The translations under genes and the position numbers were made by a program. The notes beneath the pieces are model-generated. The model worked only from the letters and a program-made list of their open reading frames with translations, had not been told where the DNA came from and searched no databases. From the IMG/VR virus record IMGVR_UViG_3300005617_000015, positions 1 through 44,683 of that record: a DNA stretch of 44,683 bases. One strand, given 5' to 3'. Within the stretch, counting starts at the first letter, position 1. Every line of letters starts with the position of its first letter. Source of the stretch: a virus. Of this stretch, positions 30,869-37,380 are shown one piece after another.

Positions 30869-31514
30869 GAGCGGCTCCTGAATGCTGCTGCGAAGAGAGC
30901 GCCGGAGTGCGGACCATAGAAAGCAGCAGGTCACGGAATTCATCCGGCGTCGCGTTGCGGATCTTGGTTTTGTCCTTGCCTCCGACCATCGCCATCATCC
31001 CGATGCGGCGGGCCTTTGCATAACCGTGTCGAGCGAGGGCAGTCGGGTGAAGACGCTGCTCGCACTTGCCCCAGCGCAACTCAGGCAGCGCGATTCCGTG
31101 CGCGTAGAGCCAGGTCGGCTTGCCGGAGAAGTGGCCGTAATGGCCCTGGTAGACGCAGCACGTCCACCCGCCTTCCATGTCGGTCGGAATCCATCCGCCT
31201 TCGCGCGGCGGGCGGTTCAGGTTGAAGTGCGCCCAGGCGTGGCTATCGCAGGGATGCTCCAGGACGCCGCCCCAGCGCCGCACGGCAGTCAGCGCAGCCT
31301 CGAAGCAGCCTTCGTCGGCGCCGATTTCGAAGCGTTTAGAGTTCGGGTGCGTGCCGCCTTTGGCGAAGCGTCCCCAGCGTTGGCACGGCGGATGCGCGAC
31401 AATTGGATGTGGCCCGGCGTATCGCCTGGCGTCTCGCCCGATGTCCCAGGCGTCAACATGAGGCACCCCGGAATAGGCGCCGTCCGTTTCGACATAGAGC
31501 GCGGCGACCATCAT
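30861..31514 (-). CDS. C5-methyltransferase-like protein without a clear SAM-binding motif
   Basis: The 217-residue protein contains HPPCQRWGRF with Cys44, matching the catalytic PPC(Q) loop of cytosine-C5 methyltransferases, and GGVLEHPCDSHAW, which resembles the motif-VI position. However, the usual glycine-rich SAM-binding motif I is not visible before the PPCQ motif; there is only ALYVETDGAYSG and WDIGRDARRY. It is shorter than typical enzymes and has no obvious target-recognition domain. It could modify phage DNA or act on free nucleotides. The start TGATG overlaps the previous stop. Confidence 0.62.
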   Translation of the reverse strand: MMVAALYVETDGAYSGVPHVDAWDIGRDARRYAGPHPIVAHPPCQRWGRFAKGGTHPNSKRFEIGADEGCFEAALTAVRRWGGVLEHPCDSHAWAHFNLNRPPREGGWIPTDMEGGWTCCVYQGHYGHFSGKPTWLYAHGIALPELRWGKCEQRLHPTALARHGYAKARRIGMMAMVGGKDKTKIRNATPDEFRDLLLSMVRTPALSSQQHSGAAHD

Positions 31515-32476
31515 CACTTGGACTCCGGGCGCGACAGCGAAAGAGGCGGGAGCAGCCGGTCTACGGCCTCGCACCATTCCTTGTAGTCGCGGTTTGACGG
31601 GCACATGCCGCGCGTGAACGATCGACGTTGCTCGTATTTCTCTTCCGGCGACATGACGTAGGTTTTGGCCCGCTCGATCAGCGCCAGCAATTCAGGATTG
31701 GTTTTCAGGCCCCATGACACTGGCGCTGCCTGCGGTTCAACCGGGATGCGGGATATCAGCGCGACGAGTTCGGCCAAGTTGAAGGCGCGCAAGTCGAGGC
31801 CGCGACGCTTCTCCTCCTCCGCGCGGCCTCGATCTGATGTCCAAAGCCGAATGTTGCCGTTGTCTGCGAACGCAATCCAGGCAATTGGAATGGAGGTCGC
31901 ACGCTCATACGCGACTTCCTCCGCGTCCTCAGTTGCGGCAGATGAGCCGCGATGAAGGATTTCCGTCTTGAGCAGACGTATTTCGGCCAGCGCGTCGCTG
32001 AGCCGCGCATTCAATCCGATCAGTTCATCGTCCTCGACCGGAGCGGCCGGCGGCTGGGCGGCGAGAGAAGCAAGCGCATTCGTCGCCATGTCAGCCGCCA
32101 TCCACGATGCATCACGCCGCGCAACGTTGTCCTGGTCGTGGAATAGATCGCCATCATACCTGCACCGCGCGGCGCACTCCTCAAGCGCGGCCCTCACCAA
32201 GCCAGAATTGGTGCGCCCTCGTTCCTCGTCCCGAGAGGGCGCTAGTATCGGGCTGGCAATAGCTGGAGGAGGGGAATCGGAAGACCTCCCATCAGCTATA
32301 CGAGACGCAATCGCTTGTTGGGCAGCATCGCCAGTGTGAAACTTGCGGATAAACTCCGCCATGTCGCGCATGATCTCGCTGGCGTATTCGCCGGATCCGG
32401 TGTTGAGATATTTGTCGGCTCGGGCAATGAGAGCCACAGCACTCCCAGCGGAGCAGTCGTTACGAGGCTCGGTCAT
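31514..32476 (-). CDS. Hypothetical early protein, 320 residues
   Basis: The largest unknown gene of the leftward operon. ATG 32476 (GGAGATTCAAATG) overlaps the stop of the 48-residue membrane protein. The sequence is acidic and helical in several segments with a Pro/Ala-rich linker (ASLAAQPPAAPVEDDELIG). The C-terminal part (ALIERAKTYVMSPEEKYEQRRSFTRGMCPSNRDY) resembles short helix-turn motifs seen in phage early proteins. No enzymatic motif was found. It may be a replication or host-takeover factor. Confidence 0.6.
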   Translation of the reverse strand: MTEPRNDCSAGSAVALIARADKYLNTGSGEYASEIMRDMAEFIRKFHTGDAAQQAIASRIADGRSSDSPPPAIASPILAPSRDEERGRTNSGLVRAALEECAARCRYDGDLFHDQDNVARRDASWMAADMATNALASLAAQPPAAPVEDDELIGLNARLSDALAEIRLLKTEILHRGSSAATEDAEEVAYERATSIPIAWIAFADNGNIRLWTSDRGRAEEEKRRGLDLRAFNLAELVALISRIPVEPQAAPVSWGLKTNPELLALIERAKTYVMSPEEKYEQRRSFTRGMCPSNRDYKEWCEAVDRLLPPLSLSRPESK

Positions 32477-32619
32477 TTGAATCTCCATGCGGAGGCGGGC
32501 GGGTAGCCAAACGGGCTTGTCGTGATCTCGTGGTAGGTAACCAACACCGCGAAGCCGATGGCGACGACAACCAGGATCGTGGCGACGGTCTTGCCGAGGA
32601 TGGTGATGGCGCGGGTCAT
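32473..32619 (-). CDS. Single-membrane-segment micropeptide, 48 residues
   Basis: ATG 32619 lies in an ATGA overlap with the upstream gene's stop, and its own stop overlaps the next ATG (ATGA at 32473-32476). The peptide has one strong membrane segment (KTVATILVVVAIGFAVLVTYHEI, residues ~10-32) and a short polar Pro-rich tail. It is below common size cut-offs. Coupling at both ends argues it is real. Topology suggests a small inner-membrane regulator. Confidence 0.7.
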   Translation of the reverse strand: MTRAITILGKTVATILVVVAIGFAVLVTYHEITTSPFGYPPASAWRFK

Positions 32620-32852
32620 GGCTTCGAGGTTCCGGAGAATACGGTTGATTTCACCGCTTCAAGCGCGGCGTCAAACAAGGCCGGATCCTTAACGATGACG
32701 CTGGCGACGTAGCTGTATTTTCGCCCTCTGGCGCGGCCAACGTTGATCTTTTGGCCGCCGTCATGAGAACACGAATTGCATCCAAGCCCGGCAAGCCACG
32801 CAGGCAGGGCCTTTATCTGCCGTTCCATAATGATAACAAAGGGTGCACTCAT
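32616..32852 (-). CDS. Small hypothetical protein
   Basis: The 78-residue protein has a hydrophobic start (MSAPFVIIMERQIKALPAWLAGLGCNSC) with CNSCSHDG, then a basic strand region (RARGRKYSYVASVIVKDP) and an acidic helix. Cysteines at 25 and 28 plus a nearby His could form half a metal site. ATGA overlaps at both ends. Not recognised. Confidence 0.62.
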   Translation of the reverse strand: MSAPFVIIMERQIKALPAWLAGLGCNSCSHDGGQKINVGRARGRKYSYVASVIVKDPALFDAALEAVKSTVFSGTSKP

Positions 32853-33160
32853 GTGTGCCTCGGTGAGATGAGAGGAGCGAGGACGCGGTCAATCATGCTG
32901 CCGAGCCCTTCCATCGTTTGCGTGTCGATCACCGCGGCCTCGATGATTTCGCCGGCAATCATCTTGCGGACGATATCCAGCGCCTCTACGAGCTTGGCGT
33001 GGTTGTTCACGGCCTTTAAGACCTGTAGCGCTATCGCTTGCGTCTCCTCTGCGCTTCGAAACCCGTTCTGGATGACGACGCATTTAGCGAGTTGTTCGCC
33101 CTTGCTCGAAATATGGAAATCGCCGAATCCATCCGGGCCGCTGGCTTCCCAATCGGTCAT
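32849..33160 (-). CDS. Small hypothetical protein
   Basis: The 103-residue protein starts at ATG 33160 (CAGGAGTTGTC upstream) and contains helices ETQAIALQVLKAVNNHAKLVEALDIVRKMIAGEI and GLGSMIDRVLAPLI. It has no cysteine cluster or membrane segment. It overlaps genes at both ends. The longer frame from 33292 overlaps the upstream gene. Confidence 0.66.
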   Translation of the reverse strand: MTDWEASGPDGFGDFHISSKGEQLAKCVVIQNGFRSAEETQAIALQVLKAVNNHAKLVEALDIVRKMIAGEIIEAAVIDTQTMEGLGSMIDRVLAPLISPRHT

Positions 33161-33366
33161 GACAACTCCTGTTGAGACTGCGCGAGAGAGGCGCCGAGCC
33201 TGGTCAGTCGCGCGGTGTGCTGATCTCTCTTGTAGAGAAGGCCCAATTCTCGCAGGCGAGGAATTACCGTGCGACATTTCGGCTTGAACCAATTGACCGG
33301 CATGTAGCCGCCCTCGATGCCGCCGAGCACTTCAAGCACTCTCTTTTCCATGTTGCTCAGAATCAT
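33157..33366 (-). CDS. Small winged-helix-like protein
   Basis: The 69-residue protein (MEKRVLEVLGGIEGGYMP..., KPKCRTVIPRLRELGLLYKRDQHTARLTRLGASLA) has the spacing of a winged helix-turn-helix: a helix, a turn, a recognition-like helix with RLRELGLL, and a wing with HTARLTRLG. It may be a small transcription regulator. ATG 33366 follows GGAGTGAACA. Confidence 0.64.
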   Translation of the reverse strand: MILSNMEKRVLEVLGGIEGGYMPVNWFKPKCRTVIPRLRELGLLYKRDQHTARLTRLGASLAQSQQELS

Positions 33367-33443
33367 TGTTCACTCCGGCAGTTGGGCGATGTCATCGAGT
33401 AAGTGGTCGTAATCAGTTGCGTAGCGTCACGCGCGATGTGGTC

Positions 33444-33533
33444 TCAAAGCTGGTGGCCGGTGATCAGGGCTACGGTCTCGCAGATGACGACGATCAGGGC
33501 GAAGACGGCGATGGAGAGAACGGCGGTCATCAT
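33444..33533 (-). CDS. Single-membrane-segment micropeptide, 29 residues
   Basis: ATG 33533 overlaps the upstream stop (ATGA). The peptide is almost one membrane helix (AVLSIAVFALIVVICETVALI) with a short polar end. The 77 bases downstream (33367-33443) hold no gene. Very short, but coupled and hydrophobic like its neighbours. Confidence 0.5.
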   Translation of the reverse strand: MMTAVLSIAVFALIVVICETVALITGHQL

Positions 33534-33640
33534 GGTCGATTCCTTTTCCAGTATCGCTTCATCAGCTCGACCACGCAGCCGATCGCAATGCCGATCAGGA
33601 GCAGGACGCCAAGCAGCGTTAGGTAATTCGCAAGGCTCAT
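33530..33640 (-). CDS. Single-membrane-segment micropeptide, 36 residues
   Basis: The peptide starts at ATG 33640, overlapping the HNH gene's stop (ATGA), and ends in an ATGA overlap with the next micropeptide. It has a membrane segment (LTLLGVLLLIGIAIGCVVELM) and a basic tail (KRYWKRNRP), so the C-terminus likely faces the cytoplasm. Size and pattern recall small membrane regulators. Confidence 0.58.
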   Translation of the reverse strand: MSLANYLTLLGVLLLIGIAIGCVVELMKRYWKRNRP

Positions 33641-33993
33641 CGGAGCACCACGCTTCCGTCGATCTTCTTCTTGAATTTGCTGTCTCGGCTTCCGGGGAAG
33701 CGGCTCGGCTTGCGCAGCCCCAGGTGCCGCTTGCGAACCCGCGCGACCTTGGCCTTGAGCTTCACGTCGAGCTTTGTCTTCGCCTTGTGGCAGGGTACGC
33801 AGAGAAATTGTAGATTGCTCTCGCGGTTCTCGCCGCCGACGATGAGCGATATGGCATGGTCGTACTGGCCGGTCAGGGCCTCGACGGTGCACTTCGCGCA
33901 GCGGCCTTCCGCTTTGGTGTGCACACGGAGTTTCACCCGATCCGGGATGGCGCTATCGTCGTTCTTTCCGATCCACTCCGGGGTTGACCTCAC
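33637..33993 (-). CDS. HNH endonuclease
   Basis: The 118-residue protein starts at GTG 33993 (GTGA overlap with the NinB-like gene). It has an HNH motif: GRCAKC, then QYDHAISLIVGGENRESNLQFLCVPCHKAKT, with the two Cys pairs bracketing the D-H and N positions. The C-terminus is very basic. HNH nucleases cut DNA for homing, packaging or recombination. Its place among recombination genes suggests a role there. Confidence 0.78.
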   Translation of the reverse strand: MRSTPEWIGKNDDSAIPDRVKLRVHTKAEGRCAKCTVEALTGQYDHAISLIVGGENRESNLQFLCVPCHKAKTKLDVKLKAKVARVRKRHLGLRKPSRFPGSRDSKFKKKIDGSVVLR

Positions 33994-34382
33994 GACACCA
34001 ACTCCAATTCCCGAAACTTCACGCCGCGCTCGGCGCCAAAGGCATAGATCAGTTCGAGCAAATCGCTGATTTCCTCCTTGGTCATCTGCGAGGTCCGCAT
34101 CCCGAGCGGCACGAACGTGCCGGCGTCGATACCAGGCACGACGCGGGTCCGGCGCAGCGAGGCGGTCAGCACATCCTTCCAATCCTCGCTGGATAGCTTC
34201 TGGCCATACCAATCGACGGATTTGCTGATCTGGCCGAGGAGAGACCACATGAGTGCGTTGGCCTCGTTGGACCTACGGGGAGCCCGGAATTCAACGGTTG
34301 TTCCGGGTTGGACATTTGAAGCCCACCTAGACACCAGGTTTCGATCGGCGGCGCTTTTGATCGTGACGACTGCCCGGCTCAT
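33990..34382 (-). CDS. NinB-like recombination protein
   Basis: The 130-residue protein matches the NinB (Orf) family of lambda-type recombination proteins in length, with the typical WSLLGQISKSVDWYGQKLSSEDWKDVLTASL region and FVPLGMRTSQMTKEEISDLLELIYAFGAERGV tail. NinB binds single-stranded DNA and aids RecA-independent exchange by replacing RecFOR functions. GGAGG lies 8 nt before ATG 34382, which overlaps the previous stop. It sits with the ERF and YqaJ genes, forming a recombination module. Confidence 0.84.
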   Translation of the reverse strand: MSRAVVTIKSAADRNLVSRWASNVQPGTTVEFRAPRRSNEANALMWSLLGQISKSVDWYGQKLSSEDWKDVLTASLRRTRVVPGIDAGTFVPLGMRTSQMTKEEISDLLELIYAFGAERGVKFRELELVS

Positions 34383-34960
34383 TGAACATTCCTCCAAATC
34401 TTTCCCTCTTTGATCTGAGAGACGTTCGACCGTGAGACACCAAAGGCCGAGGCGATCTCGCCGTGGCCGCCAGACATGTTGCGAATTTGAACCGCCTGTT
34501 CAGCAGTCAGCTTTTTGGCGTGATTAGCGCGGCCACGATGCATCATGTCCGCCACGTTCTGCTGCGGAGTTCCTGGATAGAGATGGTCCGGCCGAACACA
34601 GATCGGGTTGTCGCACGTGTGGCAGGCCATCATCCCCTTCGGTACAGGCCGACCATCCAGTTTGAGCGCGAATGCGGGCGCGCGGTATTGCTTCTTGGCG
34701 TGGAAGAAAACTCCATACCCGTCTTTGTCCTGAAGGCCGGACCAAGGCCAGCAGACATCTGTCTTGGTCACATACTTCGCAAATGCATCCTCAATCGCCG
34801 GACGCCGCGTCTCTGACAAGACGGACCACGCCGCAGCATTGCACGCCCTAGAGCAGAACTTCGCGCGCCCCCAATGAGCCCACGTGCAACGCTTGTCGCG
34901 AGCAAATAGTTTGCCGCAATAAGCGCAAGCCTTCGTGCAATTAGGGTCGCGGAAGTCCAT
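34379..34960 (-). CDS. HNH endonuclease with C-terminal helix-turn-helix
   Basis: The 193-residue protein has an N-terminal Cys-rich region (CTKACAYCGK...FCSRAC, ~residues 8-40). It then has an HNH_3-type core (VCWPWSGLQDKDGYG, MMACHTCDNPICVRPDHLYPGTPQQNVADMMHRGR) and a C-terminal helix-turn-helix (EQAVQIRNMSGGHGEIASAFGVSRSNVSQIKEGKIWRN). This is the layout of homing endonucleases. It is inserted between the exonuclease and NinB-like genes and may be a homing intruder in the module. The start TGATG overlaps the YqaJ stop. Confidence 0.84.
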   Translation of the reverse strand: MDFRDPNCTKACAYCGKLFARDKRCTWAHWGRAKFCSRACNAAAWSVLSETRRPAIEDAFAKYVTKTDVCWPWSGLQDKDGYGVFFHAKKQYRAPAFALKLDGRPVPKGMMACHTCDNPICVRPDHLYPGTPQQNVADMMHRGRANHAKKLTAEQAVQIRNMSGGHGEIASAFGVSRSNVSQIKEGKIWRNVQ

Positions 34961-35601
34961 CAGGCGGCTTCCTTCTCGCCATAGATCGAGTTGAGCTCGG
35001 AGAGCTTGACGGCCATCTCCAGGAGAAAGCCGGCGATCTCAGTTTCGAGGTCGTTGATCCGCTTGTCATCGCGAGCCACGCGGCGGATAAACAGCCGCAT
35101 GTGCTCTGGCATGCGCGGATCATAGGAAACGAAGTCGCACCACTTCCGGCCCGTGCAAGCCATCTGGAATTGCATCTGGTCGGCGTATTTGGCGGGCACG
35201 GCTTGGCCGAGAAGCGTCTCCAAATGCGTTGCCGTATTTGGGCACTTGATCTCGACCAAGCCGTCCGCTCCGACCAGGCCATCGGGGCTGGCACCAGCCT
35301 GGTCAATCTTGGGATGAGGCACGAACGCAACCTGATCGACCGTCACGCCCTGGTAGAACTCGTAAGCGGCGCGGGCCTCCGGCTCGGTATCGACGCCGTG
35401 TTGCATGGCGGCGTTCGTGTAGGATTCTGCCGGTGTTCCGGTCAGGCGTTCGGCAATGAGCTGCGCGAGGTAGTTCGCGCGGGAGGCCGAATAGCCAGTC
35501 TTGGTCTTGGCAACGACATCGGCAACGCGAGAGGCCGTGACCTTGCCGCAACGCAGGGCCTTCCACTCGGGAGAGCCTTGAACGATCTCGGTCATGATCA
35601 C
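34960..35601 (-). CDS. YqaJ-type viral recombinase / 5'-3' exonuclease
   Basis: The 213-residue protein is a lambda-exonuclease-like nuclease. It has the N-terminal GSPEWKALRCGKVTAS motif (~residues 9-24), Glu73 in GVDTEPEARAAYE, Asp107 in GASPDGLVG and Glu117-x-Lys119 in LVEIKC, the PD-(D/E)xK active site. It resects double-stranded ends so that the ERF protein can anneal strands. It starts at GTG 35601 (GTGA overlap), or at ATG 35595. Confidence 0.92.
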   Translation of the reverse strand: MIMTEIVQGSPEWKALRCGKVTASRVADVVAKTKTGYSASRANYLAQLIAERLTGTPAESYTNAAMQHGVDTEPEARAAYEFYQGVTVDQVAFVPHPKIDQAGASPDGLVGADGLVEIKCPNTATHLETLLGQAVPAKYADQMQFQMACTGRKWCDFVSYDPRMPEHMRLFIRRVARDDKRINDLETEIAGFLLEMAVKLSELNSIYGEKEAA

Positions 35602-36302
35602 GCCTTCCGCTTCTTGTTGAGCGCTGCGACGGCGCGGTCGAAATCCTTCGTCGGCAGAGCTGCGATGCTCTCGACCCGGAAGTATTTGCAGAAGGCCTGC
35701 TTGTCGGCCTCGACCTCATCGGCAAGCGCAATCAACTGCTCGACCTGTTCGAGGCTGATGGCGCCGCTTGCCGCAGCCGTGTTGCCATCATCGTCCTCTG
35801 CGGCGGCAAGCCCGAGCGCCTGCACCAGCGAATAGCGCTGCAGGTAGGTGAGGGTTGAACCGATCGCCTGGATCGCGTTCTTACTGCCGGAAGCATCGGC
35901 CGGGCCGGAGAGGGTGGTTTCCTCGCTGTGGCCATGTCCGAACAGGACGCACGTCACGGAAATCTTGTCCGTCTGCGTGGTGCGGAAGCGGTAGGAAAGG
36001 CCATGCTTGGCGAGGATGGGGTCAATCACCTTGGCGATAGCGGCGAAGTCAGCATACTTCTTGCTGTTGTGGCCGCTGGCATTGCGGATGATGACAGGGA
36101 TCTCGCCCTTGGCCTTCGCGAGCGACTCCTCGAAAGCCTTGCGAGCGTTGCCGGCCTCCCATCGCTCCTGCAGGTTCATCAGCTTCTCGATCATGTCGAG
36201 ATCGGCGCCGGACTGCACGGCGCGGGCCAGCATGTCCATGGGCGTCATGGTGACGAGGGCGGGGGGCTCGATCTGGCGGACGTTCTCGGCGGGAAGGGAC
36301 AT
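35598..36302 (-). CDS. ERF-family single-strand annealing protein
   Basis: The 234-residue protein has the ERF core: KKYADFAAIAKVIDPILAKHGLSYRF, then ISVTCVLFGHGHSEETTLSGPADASGSKNAIQAIGSTLTYLQRYSLVQALGLAAAEDDDGN (~80-175), the hallmark of P22 Erf/Rad52-like proteins. It anneals complementary strands during recombination and circularisation. It pairs with the downstream exonuclease. The C-terminal ~60 residues are helical and basic. The stop overlaps the next start. Confidence 0.93.
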   Translation of the reverse strand: MSLPAENVRQIEPPALVTMTPMDMLARAVQSGADLDMIEKLMNLQERWEAGNARKAFEESLAKAKGEIPVIIRNASGHNSKKYADFAAIAKVIDPILAKHGLSYRFRTTQTDKISVTCVLFGHGHSEETTLSGPADASGSKNAIQAIGSTLTYLQRYSLVQALGLAAAEDDDGNTAAASGAISLEQVEQLIALADEVEADKQAFCKYFRVESIAALPTKDFDRAVAALNKKRKA

Positions 36303-36461
36303 TTACGCGGTCTCCATGATGTCGCGGACTTGTGCGAGCTGTTCTTCGAGGATCAAATCGGCCCTGATTTCGTCGATACGTTTTGCGCGTTCAGCCGCCG
36401 GCAATGGCCAGAGGTTGCGCCAGTGAGCCAAGAGTTCATCTGCGAGCTGCTGATTTGTCAT
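36303..36461 (-). CDS. Small helical protein, 52 residues
   Basis: The peptide starts at ATG 36461, overlapping the upstream micropeptide's stop (ATGA). It is rich in Leu/Ala/Glu/Arg (LADELLAHWRNLWPLPAAERAKRIDEIRADLILEEQLAQVRDIMET), a continuous amphipathic helix. A longer frame from 36839 lies across the upstream genes and lacks a ribosome site. It may partner the ERF protein that follows it. Confidence 0.6.
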   Translation of the reverse strand: MTNQQLADELLAHWRNLWPLPAAERAKRIDEIRADLILEEQLAQVRDIMETA

Positions 36462-36553
36462 TGCAGCCCCCATCCGAAAGCGAAGAAGAACGCGAAGTAG
36501 AAGCCGACCAGAACAAGGCTGTTCTCGATGATTTCCTGGCGAGTGAAGCGCAT
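36458..36553 (-). CDS. Single-membrane-segment micropeptide, 31 residues
   Basis: GGAGGACG lies upstream of ATG 36553, and the start overlaps the upstream stop (TGATG). The peptide has a basic N-terminus (MRFTRQEIIENS) and a Phe-rich membrane segment (LVLVGFYFAFFFAFGWGL). Its stop overlaps the next ATG. A good ribosome site and coupling at both ends support a real gene. Confidence 0.66.
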   Translation of the reverse strand: MRFTRQEIIENSLVLVGFYFAFFFAFGWGLQ

Positions 36554-36774
36554 CACGCGTCCTCCTCGTCATCAGGACGGAGCAGGGTGGTTTCGCCGTC
36601 GCGCCAGCCGATGGTGAAGGTCTCGCGATCGGCGCGGGTGATGTAGCCGACCTCGAAACCCCAGACGCAGCGGCCATTGATGCAGATGCCGTCTTCGAGG
36701 GTGAGATCGGCGTTGACCGGCTGCGGTCCGCAGACCTTTTCGAACTCGCGAACCAGTTGGTTGATGGTCTGCAT
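36553..36774 (-). CDS. First gene of the leftward operon, hypothetical acidic protein
   Basis: The 73-residue protein starts at ATG 36774 (GGGGACAGG upstream), about 37 nt after the predicted PL start. It contains VNADLTLEDGICINGRCVWGFEVGYITRADRETFTIGWRDGE, an antiparallel beta-like pattern with two Cys, then an acidic end (DDEEDA). In lambdoid phages this first slot is where N-type antiterminators or recombination helpers sit, but the protein is not basic, so an antiterminator role is unlikely. Confidence 0.64.
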   Translation of the reverse strand: MQTINQLVREFEKVCGPQPVNADLTLEDGICINGRCVWGFEVGYITRADRETFTIGWRDGETTLLRPDDEEDA

Positions 36775-36817
36775 CTGCCTGTCCCCGTCGTCTGGCCGTA
36801 GCCGTTTCGATGGGTTA

Positions 36818-36846
36818 TCTGTAACCGTAGCTGATACACACGTCAA
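36818..36846 (-). promoter_or_regulatory. Leftward early promoter (PL-like)
   Basis: On the minus strand TTGACG (36841-36846) and TACAGA (36818-36823) are 17 nt apart, close to the sigma-70 consensus. It would drive the long leftward operon beginning at 36774. A 17-bp operator (36821-36837) covers the -10 and part of the spacer, and a second lies just upstream at 36854-36870, so repressor binding would block this promoter. Confidence 0.82.
36821..36837. promoter_or_regulatory. Repressor operator, left, promoter-proximal
   Basis: GTAACCGTAGCTGATAC is one of four related 17-mers around the cI-like gene. It matches the pattern GTRAC-N7-GATAC and covers the spacer and -10 of the leftward promoter. 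Confidence 0.78.
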
Positions 36847-36853
36847 CAGCAAA

Positions 36854-36870
36854 GTGACGGCTACAGTCAC
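36854..36870. promoter_or_regulatory. Repressor operator, left, promoter-distal
   Basis: GTGACGGCTACAGTCAC has perfect GTGAC/GTCAC arms around 7 bp. It lies 7 bp upstream of the -35 of the leftward promoter, and its centre is 33 bp from the promoter-proximal site. It is the most symmetric of the four. Confidence 0.78.
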
Positions 36871-36887
36871 ATTTTTTCTAGGAAAAG

Positions 36888-36912
36888 AAAAACCCCAGGT
36901 TTCCATGGGGTT
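36888..36912 (-). terminator. Terminator for the cI-like gene
   Basis: On the minus strand AACCCCA pairs with TGGGGTT (loop of 8 nt), followed by TTTC and a TTTTCC tail. It lies 21 nt after the repressor stop and before the leftward operator region, and would insulate the recombination genes from repressor transcription. Confidence 0.85.
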
Positions 36913-36933
36913 GTGATTCGAATGCGGCCTAGA

Positions 36934-37284
36934 TCAGCGGCCGGCGATGCCTCGAACAGCGGAAATCGCAGCCTGCTGCTTCACTGGATCGTCCATTTCC
37001 TCGATCATATCGTCTAGGCTCACGATCTCTTGGCCTGGCGCTGGCGGCGGAAACCAGAGCTGGCTCGGCTTTATGCCGATAGTGTCGGCGATGATCTCCA
37101 TCTCGCCGGCATTGATCGTCCACCACTCCCGCTCAAGCCGGTAATAGCTCTCGCGCTCGACATCGAGGGCAATGGCGAGCTCTACAGCCTTGGTTCCCAT
37201 GAACTTGCGCCAGTCCCTCAGGAAGAAGGGGCGTCGTTTAGCCGGAACCTTTGAGGGTGGGGGCTTTCGCTTTGATGTAACCAT
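36934..37284 (-). CDS. cI-like repressor (XRE family, short form)
   Basis: The 116-residue protein has a basic N-terminal segment (SKRKPPPSKVPAKRRP) and an XRE-type helix-turn-helix (~23-78: FLRDWRKFMGTKAVELAIALDVERESYYRLEREWWTINAGEMEIIADTIG). A short acidic C-terminus follows (LDDMIEEMDDPVKQ). It has no LexA-like peptidase domain. It is read leftward between two promoters carrying four identical-type operators, as lambda cI is. ATG 37284 is preferred; longer frames reach into the operators. It would bind these operators, silence the early operons in the lysogen, and control its own gene. Confidence 0.85.
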   Translation of the reverse strand: MVTSKRKPPPSKVPAKRRPFFLRDWRKFMGTKAVELAIALDVERESYYRLEREWWTINAGEMEIIADTIGIKPSQLWFPPPAPGQEIVSLDDMIEEMDDPVKQQAAISAVRGIAGR

Positions 37285-37318
37285 ACCGGGCACAATACCG
37301 CACTGCCGAAATAAGCGG

Positions 37319-37335
37319 GTATCAGTAGCCGTCAC
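37319..37335. promoter_or_regulatory. Repressor operator, right, promoter-distal
   Basis: GTATCAGTAGCCGTCAC (reverse complement GTGACGGCTACTGATAC). It lies 8 bp upstream of the rightward -35 and 34 bp from the cI start on the other side, so bound repressor could also influence cI transcription. It mirrors the left distal site. Confidence 0.78.
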
Positions 37336-37343
37336 CTTTTTCC

Positions 37344-37372
37344 TTGACAGGCTGTGACAGCAGCGGATACAA
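37344..37372 (+). promoter_or_regulatory. Rightward early promoter (PR-like)
   Basis: A perfect TTGACA (37344-37349) is followed after 17 nt by ATACAA (37367-37372), or TACAAA after 18 nt. The predicted start lies at about 37379-37381, the first base of the cro-like ATG, so the transcript would have almost no leader. An operator at 37354-37370 overlaps the spacer and -10. Confidence 0.82.
37354..37370. promoter_or_regulatory. Repressor operator, right, promoter-proximal
   Basis: GTGACAGCAGCGGATAC fits the common 17-bp pattern and sits over the spacer and -10 of the rightward promoter. Its centre is 35 bp from the distal right operator. Occupancy would block cro and replication gene expression. 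Confidence 0.78.
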
Positions 37373-37380
37373 ATCGCGGC

